Source: Paludibacter propionicigenes
GTDB taxonomy: Bacteria > Bacteroidota > Bacteroidia > Bacteroidales > JAFGXI01
Reading direction: 5' to 3'
Length of the DNA: 33,602 nt
NCBI GenBank assembly: GCA_020721655.1
Contig: DYMG01000016.1
Span: 3,298 to 36,899 of the forward strand
Positions 17,701-25,971 of the stretch are shown here, piece after piece (within the stretch, counting starts at the first letter, position 1; every line of letters begins with the position of its first letter). Under the pieces are notes generated by a model, which saw only the letters and a program-made list of their open reading frames with translations, was not told where the DNA came from and ran no database searches. Made by a program: the position numbers and the translations under genes.

Positions 17701-19052
17701 CAATGGTTTTCAACGGAATAGAACCTTATAATTACCAATGGTCTGCCTCTACATCTACAGCAAACTTAGCAAACGATTTACCTGCAAACACAATGGTTTA
17801 CGTTACAGTTTCTGATGTTTGCCACCAAGCTGTTGACTCTGTTCTTATTGGTGTTAACCCTGCTTTAGACTTAAACTTTAGCAACATACAAAACGCAAAA
17901 TGTGCATCAACAAACGATGGTTTCGCTCAAGTTGATTTAACTAACCAACAAGGAACAATTACTTATGCTTGGTCGGCTTCTACTAGCGATTCTTCTAGTG
18001 CAATATTACCGGGGAACACTATGGTTCACGTTACAGTTACCGACCTTTGCGGACCAATTACCGACTCAGTTCTTATTGGTGTTAACCCTCTTGCCGAAAT
18101 AGAATTTTCAAATATTACAAACGCAAATTGTACTAACACAAACGATGGAAGTGCTCAAGCCACAATACTTAACGGACAAAGCACAATTTCATATTTGTGG
18201 GAAGCATCAGTAAACGACACTAACTCAATAGCAACTGACTTAAGTGCAGGTTATCAAACAATTACCATTACCGACCTTTGCGGACCAATTACCGACTCAG
18301 TTCTTATTGGTGTTAACCCAGCTTTACAAGTAACTTCAATAGTTGAAAACACTCTTTGTAATGCCGATTCAACAGGAAGAATTACACTAACAACAGAAAA
18401 TGAATTCGGATTAGTTCATTACTTATGGGCAAGTTTAACCGATACAACTTCTATAATTGACAGTTTACCAGCAGGAACATACTCTTACACTATTACAGAT
18501 GGCTGTAACAATCCAATAACTAACAGCTTGATAATTACAAGTCCAACAGCTTTAATTGATAGTGTTATTTTTGCAAACGCATCAGAACTTGGAGCTAATG
18601 ATGGAAACGCAATTGTTTATGTATCTGGCGGAACTCCTTCTTATACATACGTTTGGAGCAACGGAAATTTATCTGATGAAAGCAACAACTTAACTACAGG
18701 AACATATTACTACACTATTACCGATGCTAACAACTGCTATATTTCAGATAGCATTGTGATTGAAGCAAACAAATACGACATTGTAACATATAACACTTTC
18801 ACACCTAATAATGATGGAGTAAATGATGTTTGGAATATTGCTCACATAGAACATTTTCCAAAATGCAAAGTAAACATTTACAGCCAATGGGGAAATTTGG
18901 TATTTACTTCAGACGAAGGTTATACAAAACCTTGGAATGGTTTAGTTGATAATTCTGGAAAAGAATTACCTGCTGGAACATATTATTACACAATAAGCTT
19001 AGGTATTGATGATGTAATGGATAAATCTGGCTCAGTAGCTATAATGAAATAA
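14790..19052 (+). CDS. Large secreted adhesin with SprB-type repeats and type IX secretion C-terminal domain
   Basis: The protein has 1420 residues. It starts with a signal peptide (KKIYTLFIVLISLVVNAQ). Residues about 20-475 are a beta-propeller-like region of repeated units such as YDIFLAKYNTNG, SBBP-like. Residues about 480-1325 hold eleven repeats of about 77 residues with the pattern C-x2-S-N-x-G-x-A-x-V...PY...W, as in SprB. The last 95 residues are the gliding-motility-associated (type B) domain with FTPNNDGVNDVWNI, VNIYSQWGNLVF, PWNG and LPAGTYYYTI. That domain directs export by the type IX system and attachment at the cell surface. Part of the repeat region is duplicated exactly. The PorP/SprF gene follows by 21 bp, the usual partner. 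The RiPP-like gene precedes by 23 bp and may be in the same transcript. Confidence 0.9.
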   Translation: MKKIYTLFIVLISLVVNAQDWVWSNHFKGDGNTYVSKMITDEQDNYYVLGEFDGTVDDNGTAMTSFGDRDIYLTKYSSIGNYVWRTRIGSSLRDWASSLTLDSEGNIYVVGGFQGDCRFDNDTLTSSGNYDIFLAKYNTNGTKIWNKKIGWSPNLERPYDIKYNKITNKLISVGYFSNILYAGNETNTINNDTIVGSGIDNYIEELDTAGNLLWIKAILGNSNSSRISTIASTSNSYYFLINITDSMYFDIGNFKSISAGLNDILLYKTDFNGNGSWVRKIEGTANELAYSLGVDATTGVYISGYFRSATINFVGSTFSLANKTGNLNQIFVAKYNELGDCIWVDSKGSTGHDYSYGLNVRGNSLLVTGGFCDSLITTNDTSTTSATTNSDPYMLLYDLAGVDKYSFKLTGNLEDIGYGAAISSRGDYIFAGTFKSNDLYIASKTDPLIADTLTNSLPGNTDGFIAKYGCRSDIFLSYTKTDATCPGSSNGELIVTPTAPDAWNYAWVGTNATGQTIPNLTGLTDNEWYYTTITSPKGCAYNDSIQMNHKPVLQASLIDSITVNCLASNNGIATVIPSSGYITGDTLTTDYNYLWDDGNTDSLRTDLTVGTHFVTITDLCGNTTEIIDSVKVENLPTLQAYVQTQNVIVLCDTSSNGQSRVIYQDGLAPYTFIWENSSTPTTSDIANDLNVGIHHVTITDFCNVPIIDSVTIVNIPTIGSQISDFENATCLLSNNGSANVTAYNGVEPYNITWSASTSTANLANDLPANTMVYVTVSDVCHQAVDSVLIGVNPALDLNFSNIQNAKCASTNDGFAQVDLTNQQGTITYAWSASTSDSSSAILPGNTMVHVTVTDLCGPVLDSTFIGVYPILEAQIENLNELVLCDTSSNGTATVIYENGIAPYTFVWENSSSTSNIANDLNVGIHHVTITDFCNTTIIDSIQIINVPTIATQISNSENATCIGSNNGSAITMVFNGIEPYNYQWSASTSTANLANDLPANTMVYVTVSDVCHQAVDSVLIGVNPALDLNFSNIQNAKCASTNDGFAQVDLTNQQGTITYAWSASTSDSSSAILPGNTMVHVTVTDLCGPITDSVLIGVNPLAEIEFSNITNANCTNTNDGSAQATILNGQSTISYLWEASVNDTNSIATDLSAGYQTITITDLCGPITDSVLIGVNPALQVTSIVENTLCNADSTGRITLTTENEFGLVHYLWASLTDTTSIIDSLPAGTYSYTITDGCNNPITNSLIITSPTALIDSVIFANASELGANDGNAIVYVSGGTPSYTYVWSNGNLSDESNNLTTGTYYYTITDANNCYISDSIVIEANKYDIVTYNTFTPNNDGVNDVWNIAHIEHFPKCKVNIYSQWGNLVFTSDEGYTKPWNGLVDNSGKELPAGTYYYTISLGIDDVMDKSGSVAIMK
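17046..17363 (+). repeat. 318-bp exact repeat inside the adhesin gene, copy 1
   Basis: This segment is base-for-base the same as 17739-18056, with an offset of 693 bp, that is 231 codons or three 77-residue repeat units. The preceding 320 bp (16726-17045 against 17419-17738) are also related but diverged. The exact part is therefore either recent or kept identical by conversion. Confidence 0.93.
17739..18056 (+). repeat. 318-bp exact repeat inside the adhesin gene, copy 2
   Basis: This is the second copy of 17046-17363. Directly behind it, a 40-odd-bp block starting GACCTTTGCGGACCAATTAC (18044 on) recurs near 18266, so shorter exchanges between repeat units have occurred as well. Confidence 0.93.
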
Positions 19053-19073
19053 ATCAAAAAAACTTAAAAAAAA

Positions 19074-19979
19074 ATGAATATGAAACGATATATTTTAACA
19101 GTAGTAGTAATATTTTTCGCCTCGGTAATTTACTCCCAGCAAACTACATCATATAGTCAATATATGCACGACCACTATTTAATAAATCCGGCAGCAGCAG
19201 GTTCAAACGGTTTTATGCCAATAACTTTAGGTTATAAAAAAGCATGGACAGGACTTCAAGGCTCGCCAGAATTTTATTCAATATCTGGTAACACAGAAAT
19301 AACTGATAATATGGGTGTTGGAGCAAAAGTATTCAACTACAAAACAGGCTACGAAAATAAATTTGGTATAGATTTATCTTACGCTTACTCAATAAAAATT
19401 GGAAGCGATAATAAATTAGCTTTTGGTTTATCTGGAAGTTTATACCAATTTTCTTTAGACAAGTCTAAAATAACTTTGGAAAACCAAAATGATAACACTG
19501 TAATTTATGCAACCGACAAATTAATTGTTCCTGATGCAAATTTTGGAACTTATTTTAGTGGCAAAAATTATTATGCTGGTATTACAGTTGCTCAATTATT
19601 AGGACGAAAAGTTAACATGATGAACACAGAATACTTGGAACAAAAACAAGTTCGTCATTATTATTTAATGGGTGGCTACAAATACGAAATAAACGACGAC
19701 TATTCTATTGAGCCATCTCTTTTAGCAAAGTTTATTGAAGCTGGCGAATTTCAAGCAGAACTAAATGTTAAGGCAATAATTATGAAAATGGCTTGGGTTG
19801 GTATTTCTTACAGACTAAACGACGCTGTTATTCCAATGTTTGGCTTCCAAACAGAACAATTTATATTTGGATATGCTTACGATTTCACTATGTCCGATAT
19901 AAAAATATACTCACAGGGTTCTCACGAATTAATGTTTATTTATAAAATAAATACAGGAAAATCTAAAACAAGTTATTAA
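19074..19979 (+). CDS. PorP/SprF family type IX secretion membrane protein
   Basis: The protein has 301 residues, normal for PorP/SprF. It starts with a signal peptide (KRYILTVVVIFFASVIYSQ), followed by the family hallmark QYMHDHYLINPAAAGSNG and a series of amphipathic beta-strands typical of an outer-membrane beta-barrel. PorP/SprF proteins are anchors or export partners specific for one large type IX substrate and are often encoded just behind it. Here the gene begins 21 bp after the 1420-residue adhesin. Two ATGs, 19074 and 19080, are equally possible; the difference is two residues. A hairpin terminator follows the stop. Confidence 0.9.
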   Translation: MNMKRYILTVVVIFFASVIYSQQTTSYSQYMHDHYLINPAAAGSNGFMPITLGYKKAWTGLQGSPEFYSISGNTEITDNMGVGAKVFNYKTGYENKFGIDLSYAYSIKIGSDNKLAFGLSGSLYQFSLDKSKITLENQNDNTVIYATDKLIVPDANFGTYFSGKNYYAGITVAQLLGRKVNMMNTEYLEQKQVRHYYLMGGYKYEINDDYSIEPSLLAKFIEAGEFQAELNVKAIIMKMAWVGISYRLNDAVIPMFGFQTEQFIFGYAYDFTMSDIKIYSQGSHELMFIYKINTGKSKTSY

Positions 19980-19994
19980 AATACCTTATCCTTT

Positions 19995-20033
19995 AAAAAT
20001 GGCGAATATTTTAAATATTCGCCATTTTTTTTT
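19995..20033 (+). terminator. Rho-independent terminator behind the PorP/SprF gene
   Basis: ATGGCGAATATTT at 19999-20011 pairs with AAATATTCGCCAT at 20013-20025. The innermost pairs stay open as a small loop. A run of nine T ends at 20033. Confidence 0.88.
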
Positions 20034-20042
20034 AAAATTTTG

Positions 20043-20050
20043 TACCTTTG
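20043..20050 (+). promoter_or_regulatory. -7 box (TACCTTTG) of nadB, very close to the start codon
   Basis: The octamer matches TAnnTTTG and ends only 4 bp before the ATG at 20055. Transcription starting 5-7 nt behind the box would begin at or next to the start codon. The -33 region falls in the preceding terminator and has no clear TTTG. Confidence 0.5.
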
Positions 20051-20054
20051 TGTT

Positions 20055-21620
20055 ATGAAAAAAAACTGTGATTTTTTAGTAATTGGCTCAGGTATAGCAG
20101 GTTTAAGTTATGCCATAAAAGTATCAGAATTTGGTAAAGTAATAATTTTATCAAAATCGTCGCTAAACGAAACAAATACTCAATACGCACAAGGCGGAAT
20201 AGCTGCTGTTACAGAAAAATATGACAGCTACGAAAAACATATTGAAGACACACTAAAAGCTGGAGCAGGTTTATGTAATAAAGAAGTTGTAGAAATTGTT
20301 GTAAAAGAAGGCAGAGAAAGAATAAAAGAACTAATAAATTGGGGTGCCGAATTCGACAAATCATCTAGCAATAATTTCGATTTAGCAAAAGAAGGCGGAC
20401 ATTCAGAAAATAGAATTTTTCATCACAAAGATAATACAGGCTTTGAAATACAAAGAGCGTTAATAAAAACAGTTAAAAACAACAAAAACATAGAAATTTA
20501 CGAATACCATTACGCACTCGAATTAATAACTCAACATCATTTAAATCAAGTTATTACACGCAAATCTGGAAATGTAGAATGTTATGGTGCCTATGCTTTA
20601 AATTTAAAAAATAACCACATAACAACATTTATTTCAAAAATAACCTTTATTGCAACCGGCGGAATAGGCAATGTATATCAAACATCTACAAACCCAACAA
20701 TTGCTACAGGCGACGGAATTGCAATGACTTACCGAGCTAAAGGCGAAACAGAAAATATGGAATTCGTTCAATTTCACCCCACATCGCTATTTAACCCAGG
20801 AGAACGCCCTTCGTTCTTAATAACAGAAGCCCTTAGAGGCGATGGTGCTATATTAAAAACACAGCAGGGAAAAACATTTATGAAAAAATACGATGAAAGA
20901 GGTTCTTTAGCACCAAGAGACATAGTTGCCAGAGCAATAGACAATGAAATGAAAATTTCCGGCTCAGACTTTGTTTATTTAGATGCAACCCAAATACCCG
21001 AAAAAAGGTTAACTGAACACTTTCCAAACATACTACAAAAATGTAAATCATTAGGAATTGATATTACCAAAAATTTCATCCCTGTTGTACCAGCGGCACA
21101 CTATTTATGTGGAGGAATTAAAGTTAATTTAAAAGCAGAAACATCAATAAAATATTTATATGCCGCTGGCGAAGCAACATCTACAGGATTACACGGAGCT
21201 AACCGCTTAGCATCTAACTCATTATTAGAAGCAATAGTATTTTCTCATTTTGCATTTGAAAATTCGACAAACAAACTAAAAAACATTTCACATAAAGAAG
21301 GAATACCAGAATGGAACGACGAGGGAACTTCTCTTTCTGAAGAGATGATTTTAATAACTCAAGCCAATAAAGAACTACAACAAATAATGTCGAGCTATGT
21401 AGGTATTGTACGCTCAAATCTACGTTTAAAAAGAGCTTTTGACCGATTAAACATAATATACACAGAAACAGAAGATTTATTTAAAAAATCGGTAGTAACA
21501 AAAGAAATATGCGAATTAAGAAACTCAATAAACACAGCATATTTAATAATTAAAATGGCTAAAGATCGCAAAGAAAGTATTGGATTACATTTCACAATAG
21601 ACTATCCGCCAAAAGATTAA
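20055..21620 (+). CDS. nadB: L-aspartate oxidase
   Basis: The protein has 521 residues from ATG 20055. An in-frame TTG at 20040 lies within the promoter box and is unlikely. The enzyme is a flavoprotein that oxidises L-aspartate to iminoaspartate, the first step of de novo NAD synthesis. The FAD dinucleotide fold is at the start (DFLVIGSGIAGLSYA, GxGxxG at residues 11-16). Family motifs are QYAQGGIAAV, the active-site region MEFVQFHPTSL, EALRGDGAIL, ARAIDNEM, AAHYLCGGIKVN, and AAGEATSTGLHGANRLASNSLLEA for FAD. The C-terminal helical domain is complete. nadA and nadC are not adjacent, so it seems to be a single-gene unit. Confidence 0.95.
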   Translation: MKKNCDFLVIGSGIAGLSYAIKVSEFGKVIILSKSSLNETNTQYAQGGIAAVTEKYDSYEKHIEDTLKAGAGLCNKEVVEIVVKEGRERIKELINWGAEFDKSSSNNFDLAKEGGHSENRIFHHKDNTGFEIQRALIKTVKNNKNIEIYEYHYALELITQHHLNQVITRKSGNVECYGAYALNLKNNHITTFISKITFIATGGIGNVYQTSTNPTIATGDGIAMTYRAKGETENMEFVQFHPTSLFNPGERPSFLITEALRGDGAILKTQQGKTFMKKYDERGSLAPRDIVARAIDNEMKISGSDFVYLDATQIPEKRLTEHFPNILQKCKSLGIDITKNFIPVVPAAHYLCGGIKVNLKAETSIKYLYAAGEATSTGLHGANRLASNSLLEAIVFSHFAFENSTNKLKNISHKEGIPEWNDEGTSLSEEMILITQANKELQQIMSSYVGIVRSNLRLKRAFDRLNIIYTETEDLFKKSVVTKEICELRNSINTAYLIIKMAKDRKESIGLHFTIDYPPKD

Positions 21621-21696
21621 GCAAATTTTGTTAATAAAAATTTGTTATTAATTAAAACATCAATAAAAATGAGAGTAATTTAATTATTTTTTTTCT

Positions 21697-21704
21697 TACT
21701 TTTG
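21697..21704 (+). promoter_or_regulatory. -7 box (TACTTTTG) of the ATP synthase operon
   Basis: The octamer fits TAnnTTTG and stands 25 bp before the atpB ATG at 21730. This gives a short leader of about 20 nt. No good -33 box is seen. It lies in the 109-bp gap behind nadB. Confidence 0.5.
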
Positions 21705-21729
21705 CAACTTGAAATTGGAACAAAAAAAA

Positions 21730-22824
21730 ATGAAGATTAAAACAATAACTTTTATTTTAGTACTAATACTTACTGTTGGAATAAATTTCAATTTATTAGC
21801 AAATTCTGAACACTCAGCAGTAAACACCCATAAAACAGAACACGAAACTGAAGTTTTCAACCCTGGCAAAATGATAATGGAGCACATTGGCGACTCGCAC
21901 GAATGGCACATACTTTCAATTGGACACAAGCACATTTCTATTCCATTACCAATTATTTTATATAGCGAAAACACAGGAATTCACTTGTTTTTATCAAACA
22001 AACTATCTCACGGACAAACCTTTGACGGCTTTAAATTACAAGAAGACGGTAAGCATAAAGGTAAAATTACAGAAGAAAACGGACAAAATGCACAAATTTA
22101 TATTCCATACGATTTTTCAATAACTAAAAATGTAGTTTCACTTTTAGTTAGTATATTTTTACTACTGTTCATTTTTATTTCAATAGCCAATAAATACAAA
22201 AACAATCCAAAAAAAGCCCCAAAAGGTATTCAATCGTTGCTTGAACCATTAATAATATTTGTTAGAGACGACATCGCAAAAGCATCAATTGGTGAAAAAA
22301 AATATATGAAATACTTGCCATTTTTACTTACAATATTCTTTTTTGTTTTTATAAATAACTTATTAGGATTAGTTCCTATTTTTCCGGGAGGAGCCAATTT
22401 AACAGGAAATATTGCAGTAACAATGGTTTTAGCACTATTCACATTTGCAATTACAACCTTTAGTGGAAATAAAGCATATTGGGTTCACATTATTAACGCA
22501 CCGGGAGTACCTTGGTGGCTAAAATTCCCAATACCATTAATGCCTGTTGTTGAACTTATGGGAATATTTACAAAACCGTTTGTATTGATGGTCCGTTTAT
22601 TCGCAAACATAACAGCCGGTCATATTGTTGGACTTGGCTTCATAAGTTTAATATTTATTTTTGGAGAAATGAGCGTTGGTTTAGGCTACGGAGTTTCAAT
22701 AGTATCTATAGCTTTTAAAATATTTTTAACAGTTTTAGAACTACTTGTAGCATTTATTCAAGCTTACGTATTTACATTATTATCAGCTCTTTACTTTGGA
22801 ATGGCAACAGAAGAGCATCACTAA
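21730..22824 (+). CDS. atpB: ATP synthase F0 subunit a
   Basis: The protein has 364 residues from ATG 21730; an in-frame TTG at 21709 is less likely. It forms the proton half-channels beside the c-ring in the inner membrane. It has a signal-like N-terminus (TITFILVLILTVGINFNLLA) and a His-rich periplasmic part of about 100 residues (HIGDSHEWHI, IGHKHISIPLP). This extension is common in Bacteroidota a subunits and accounts for the length over the usual 240-270. The core helices follow, with NNLLGLVPIFPGG and the essential arginine R289 in LMVRLFANITAGH. It is the first gene of a six-gene atp operon. Confidence 0.93.
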   Translation: MKIKTITFILVLILTVGINFNLLANSEHSAVNTHKTEHETEVFNPGKMIMEHIGDSHEWHILSIGHKHISIPLPIILYSENTGIHLFLSNKLSHGQTFDGFKLQEDGKHKGKITEENGQNAQIYIPYDFSITKNVVSLLVSIFLLLFIFISIANKYKNNPKKAPKGIQSLLEPLIIFVRDDIAKASIGEKKYMKYLPFLLTIFFFVFINNLLGLVPIFPGGANLTGNIAVTMVLALFTFAITTFSGNKAYWVHIINAPGVPWWLKFPIPLMPVVELMGIFTKPFVLMVRLFANITAGHIVGLGFISLIFIFGEMSVGLGYGVSIVSIAFKIFLTVLELLVAFIQAYVFTLLSALYFGMATEEHH

Positions 22825-22851
22825 ATTTAATTTTTTTAATACTAATTATAA

Positions 22852-23121
<270 letters not shown>

Positions 23122-23139
23122 GAATTAATAAAAATTACT

Positions 23140-23168
23140 CTTTCGGTTAACGATTGGTTAACCGAAAG
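23140..23168 (+). promoter_or_regulatory. Perfect intercistronic hairpin between atpE and atpF
   Basis: CTTTCGGTTAAC at 23140-23151 pairs without mismatch with GTTAACCGAAAG at 23157-23168 around a 5-nt loop. Only ATTTTTAAAT follows, a weak T-tract. It may be a partial terminator or a 3' stabiliser that raises atpE output over the rest of the operon. Confidence 0.7.
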
Positions 23169-23234
23169 ATTTTTAAATAAAAATTAAACACAAAAGGTTT
23201 ATTCAAACAAATATAAACTTAAAAAAAATATAAA

Positions 23235-23729
23235 ATGGAATTAGTAACTCCCAGTATAGGACTATTATTTTGGATGCTATTATCATTCAGCATTGTACTT
23301 TATTTATTGAAAAAATTTGCATGGTCTCCAATAATTAAAATGTTAAAAGAAAGAGAAAACTCAATAGAAGAAGCTCTTTCTGCAGCAGACAAAGCCCGAG
23401 AAGAAATGGCAAAATTACACGCCGAAAACGAAAAAATTATAGCCGATGCAAATAATGAACGCAAAAAAATAATTGCCGAAGCTTATGTCCAAAATCACGA
23501 AATAGTATCTAATTCTAAAGCAGAAGCACAAGAAGAAGCCGACAAAATAATTCAAAGTGCAAGAGAAACAATTGAGTACGAAAAGAATTTAGCTATACGA
23601 GAAATTAAACACCTTTTAGCTGACCTATCAATAGATGTTGCAAAAAAAGTTTTAGAACGAGAACTAAACGAAGAATCTAAACAACGAGATTACATAGAAA
23701 CAGTTCTTAACAATATGAACCTTAACTAA
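23235..23729 (+). CDS. atpF: ATP synthase F0 subunit b
   Basis: The protein has 164 residues, the usual length. One N-terminal membrane helix (IGLLFWMLLSFSIVLYLL) is followed by KKFAWSPIIKMLKERENSIEEAL and a long charged, Ala/Glu/Lys-rich coiled coil. Two copies form the peripheral stalk that holds F1 against rotation. It starts 113 bp after atpE, the largest gap but one in the operon and the one that contains the hairpin. atpH follows after 14 bp. Confidence 0.92.
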   Translation: MELVTPSIGLLFWMLLSFSIVLYLLKKFAWSPIIKMLKERENSIEEALSAADKAREEMAKLHAENEKIIADANNERKKIIAEAYVQNHEIVSNSKAEAQEEADKIIQSARETIEYEKNLAIREIKHLLADLSIDVAKKVLERELNEESKQRDYIETVLNNMNLN

Positions 23730-23743
23730 TTTATTGAAACAAT

Positions 23744-24289
23744 ATGAATTACAGCAAAGTTGCAGTTAGGTACGCAAAATCTCTTTTTTTACTCTCGCAA
23801 GAAAAAAACTTGCAAGAAATAATAAAATCTGATATAGATTTAATCGAAAACATTTTTAAAACAGTTCCCGAATTTAAAGCCATTTTATCTAATCCAATAG
23901 CAAAAACATCAGTAAAAAAAACAATAATAAAAAATATTTTCGATAAAAAAGTAAACCAAATAACCTTCAATTTTTTAAACTTAATAATTGATAACAAACG
24001 CGAAGAACACTTAGAATCTATTGTTAGAGATTATTTAGACATATACAGAAAATCTAAAGGAATAAAAAAATCGGTAATAACATCGGCAAAACAATTAGAC
24101 AAAAAAACACACGAACACATAATTGCTTTCATAAAAAGTCATTTTAAAACCGAAGTAGAAATTGAAGAAATAACCGATTCAAATTTAATTGGTGGAATTA
24201 TATTAAAAGTAGGCGACCAACAATACGATATGAGTATTGCAGGAAAACTACAAAAAATTGAAAGAGAATTTAAACAAATATCAAAATAA
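23744..24289 (+). CDS. atpH: ATP synthase F1 subunit delta
   Basis: The protein has 181 residues, normal for the delta (OSCP) subunit. It caps the F1 head and binds the b stalk. It starts with the typical NYSKVAVRYAKSLFLLSQEKN helix bundle. The conserved C-terminal signature LIGGIILKVGDQQYDMSIAGKL is present, the most reliable mark of this variable family. atpA starts 10 bp after the stop, so the two are likely translated from one mRNA. Confidence 0.92.
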   Translation: MNYSKVAVRYAKSLFLLSQEKNLQEIIKSDIDLIENIFKTVPEFKAILSNPIAKTSVKKTIIKNIFDKKVNQITFNFLNLIIDNKREEHLESIVRDYLDIYRKSKGIKKSVITSAKQLDKKTHEHIIAFIKSHFKTEVEIEEITDSNLIGGIILKVGDQQYDMSIAGKLQKIEREFKQISK

Positions 24290-24299
24290 AAAATAAACT

Positions 24300-25877
24300 A
24301 TGGCTGATATTAAACCCGCTGAAGTTTCGGAAATTTTAAAACAACAATTAGAAGGACTAAAAACTGACATTGAATTACAAGAAGTTGGTACAGTTCTTCA
24401 AGTTGGTGATGGAATTGCACGTATTTACGGCTTAACCGAAGTACAAGCAAACGAAATGATAGAATTTCAAAACGGAGTAAAAGGAATTGTTCTTAACTTA
24501 GAAGAAGACAACGTTGGAGCTGTACTTTTAGGAAGTTCTGAAGGTATTAAAGAAGGCGATTCCGTAAAAAGACTTAAACGAATTTCTTCAATAAACGCCG
24601 GAGAAGGCGTTCTTGGACGAGTTATAAACACTATTGGCGAACCTATTGACGGCAAAGGTGCAATTACCGGCGAACTTTTTGAAATGCCATTAGAGCGAAA
24701 AGCTCCGGGTGTATTATTTCGCCAACCAGTTAACGAACCCCTACAAACAGGTATTAAAGCCATAGACGCTATGATTCCTATTGGAAGAGGACAACGAGAA
24801 CTTATAATTGGCGACAGACAAACCGGAAAAACCGCAATAGCAATAGACACAATTCTTAACCAAAAAGAATTTTACAATAGCGGAAAAACCGTATATTGTA
24901 TTTATGTTGCAATAGGACAAAAAGCATCTACAGTTGCAAATATTGTAAAAATATTGGAAGATAACGGAGCTATGGCATACTCAGTTGTAGTTGCAGCAAA
25001 CGCATCAGACCCAGCTGCATTACAATTTTACGCACCTTTTGCAGGAGCTGCACTTGGCGAATACTTTAGAGATACCGGTCGCCCAGCCTTAATAATTTAC
25101 GACGATTTATCAAAACAAGCTGTTTCTTATCGCGAAGTTTCATTATTACTTCGTCGCCCTCCAGGACGTGAAGCATATCCTGGCGACGTTTTTTACCTTC
25201 ACTCTCGATTATTAGAACGTGCTGCTAAAATCATAAATAACGACGAAATTGCTGCAAATATGAACGATATTCCAGCATCGCTAAAAGGGAAAATAAAAGG
25301 AGGCGGTTCTCTTACTGCTCTTCCAATTATAGAAACTCAAGCAGGCGACGTATCGGCATACATTCCAACAAACGTAATTTCAATTACCGACGGACAAATT
25401 TTCCTTGAGTCGGATTTGTTTAATTCTGGAATTCGTCCGGCAATTAACGTAGGTATTTCGGTTTCACGAGTAGGTGGAAATGCCCAAGTAAAATCAATGA
25501 AAAAAGTAGCAGGAACTCTAAAATTAGACCAAGCTCAGTACAGAGAATTGGAAGCTTTTTCTAAATTTGGGTCAGATTTAGATGCTGCAACAAAATCAGT
25601 TCTAGATAAAGGTTCTAAAAATGTTGAACTTCTAAAACAAGGACAATACTCTCCTGTTTCAGTAGCAAAACAAGTTGCTGCAATTTATTGTGGTGTAAAC
25701 GGCTTACTTTCAAGCGTTCCTAAAAATAAAATTAGAGAATTTGAAGTAGAGTTTACAAACGAATTGGAACGAAAACACAAAGAAACTTTAGATGCACTAG
25801 GCGAAGGTAAATATACCGACGAACTTACTTCTGTTTTAGATAATGTAGCCAAAGAAGTTTCTGCAAGATTTAAATAA
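24300..25877 (+). CDS. atpA: ATP synthase F1 subunit alpha
   Basis: The protein has 525 residues. It is the non-catalytic nucleotide-binding subunit that alternates with beta in the F1 hexamer. Clear marks are the N-terminal beta-barrel ([10 protein letters not shown]), the Walker A motif GDRQTGKT at residues 171-178 and [11 protein letters not shown] (Walker B). The alpha signature appears as [30 protein letters not shown]. The C-terminal helical domain is complete. The beta and epsilon genes do not follow; a repeat-rich 94-bp gap leads to atpG. Confidence 0.97.
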   Translation: MADIKPAEVSEILKQQLEGLKTDIELQEVGTVLQVGDGIARIYGLTEVQANEMIEFQNGVKGIVLNLEEDNVGAVLLGSSEGIKEGDSVKRLKRISSINAGEGVLGRVINTIGEPIDGKGAITGELFEMPLERKAPGVLFRQPVNEPLQTGIKAIDAMIPIGRGQRELIIGDRQTGKTAIAIDTILNQKEFYNSGKTVYCIYVAIGQKASTVANIVKILEDNGAMAYSVVVAANASDPAALQFYAPFAGAALGEYFRDTGRPALIIYDDLSKQAVSYREVSLLLRRPPGREAYPGDVFYLHSRLLERAAKIINNDEIAANMNDIPASLKGKIKGGGSLTALPIIETQAGDVSAYIPTNVISITDGQIFLESDLFNSGIRPAINVGISVSRVGGNAQVKSMKKVAGTLKLDQAQYRELEAFSKFGSDLDAATKSVLDKGSKNVELLKQGQYSPVSVAKQVAAIYCGVNGLLSSVPKNKIREFEVEFTNELERKHKETLDALGEGKYTDELTSVLDNVAKEVSARFK

Positions 25878-25880
25878 TAA

Positions 25881-25961
25881 TTAGTTTTAAAGTTGATTAG
25901 TTTTAAAGTTGTAATGCTAAAACATTGCAACTTTAAACCTTAAAACCTTAAAACCTTAAAA
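25881..25961 (+). repeat. Direct, inverted and tandem repeats between atpA and atpG
   Basis: TTAGTTTTAAAGTTG occurs twice (25881-25895 and 25898-25912). TTTAAAGTTGTAATG at 25902-25916 pairs with CATTGCAACTTTAAA at 25923-25937, with one G-U pair and a 6-nt loop. CCTTAAAA is then repeated three times in tandem (25938-25961). The three structures fill almost the whole gap. There is no T-tract, so a terminator is unlikely. Confidence 0.75.
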
Positions 25962-25971
25962 CTTAGTTAAA

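Noticed and set aside
16230-18700. Regularly spaced repeats that could suggest a CRISPR array
   Set aside because: The units are about 230 bp, diverged, in frame, and encode SprB-type domains of one protein; no short identical repeats with unique spacers and no cas genes are present.
21887-22123. Second plus-strand frame within atpB, 78 codons
   Set aside because: It overlaps a well-conserved subunit gene in another frame and its translation is low-quality; it is a shadow frame, as are the antisense frames across ppdK, atpA and others.
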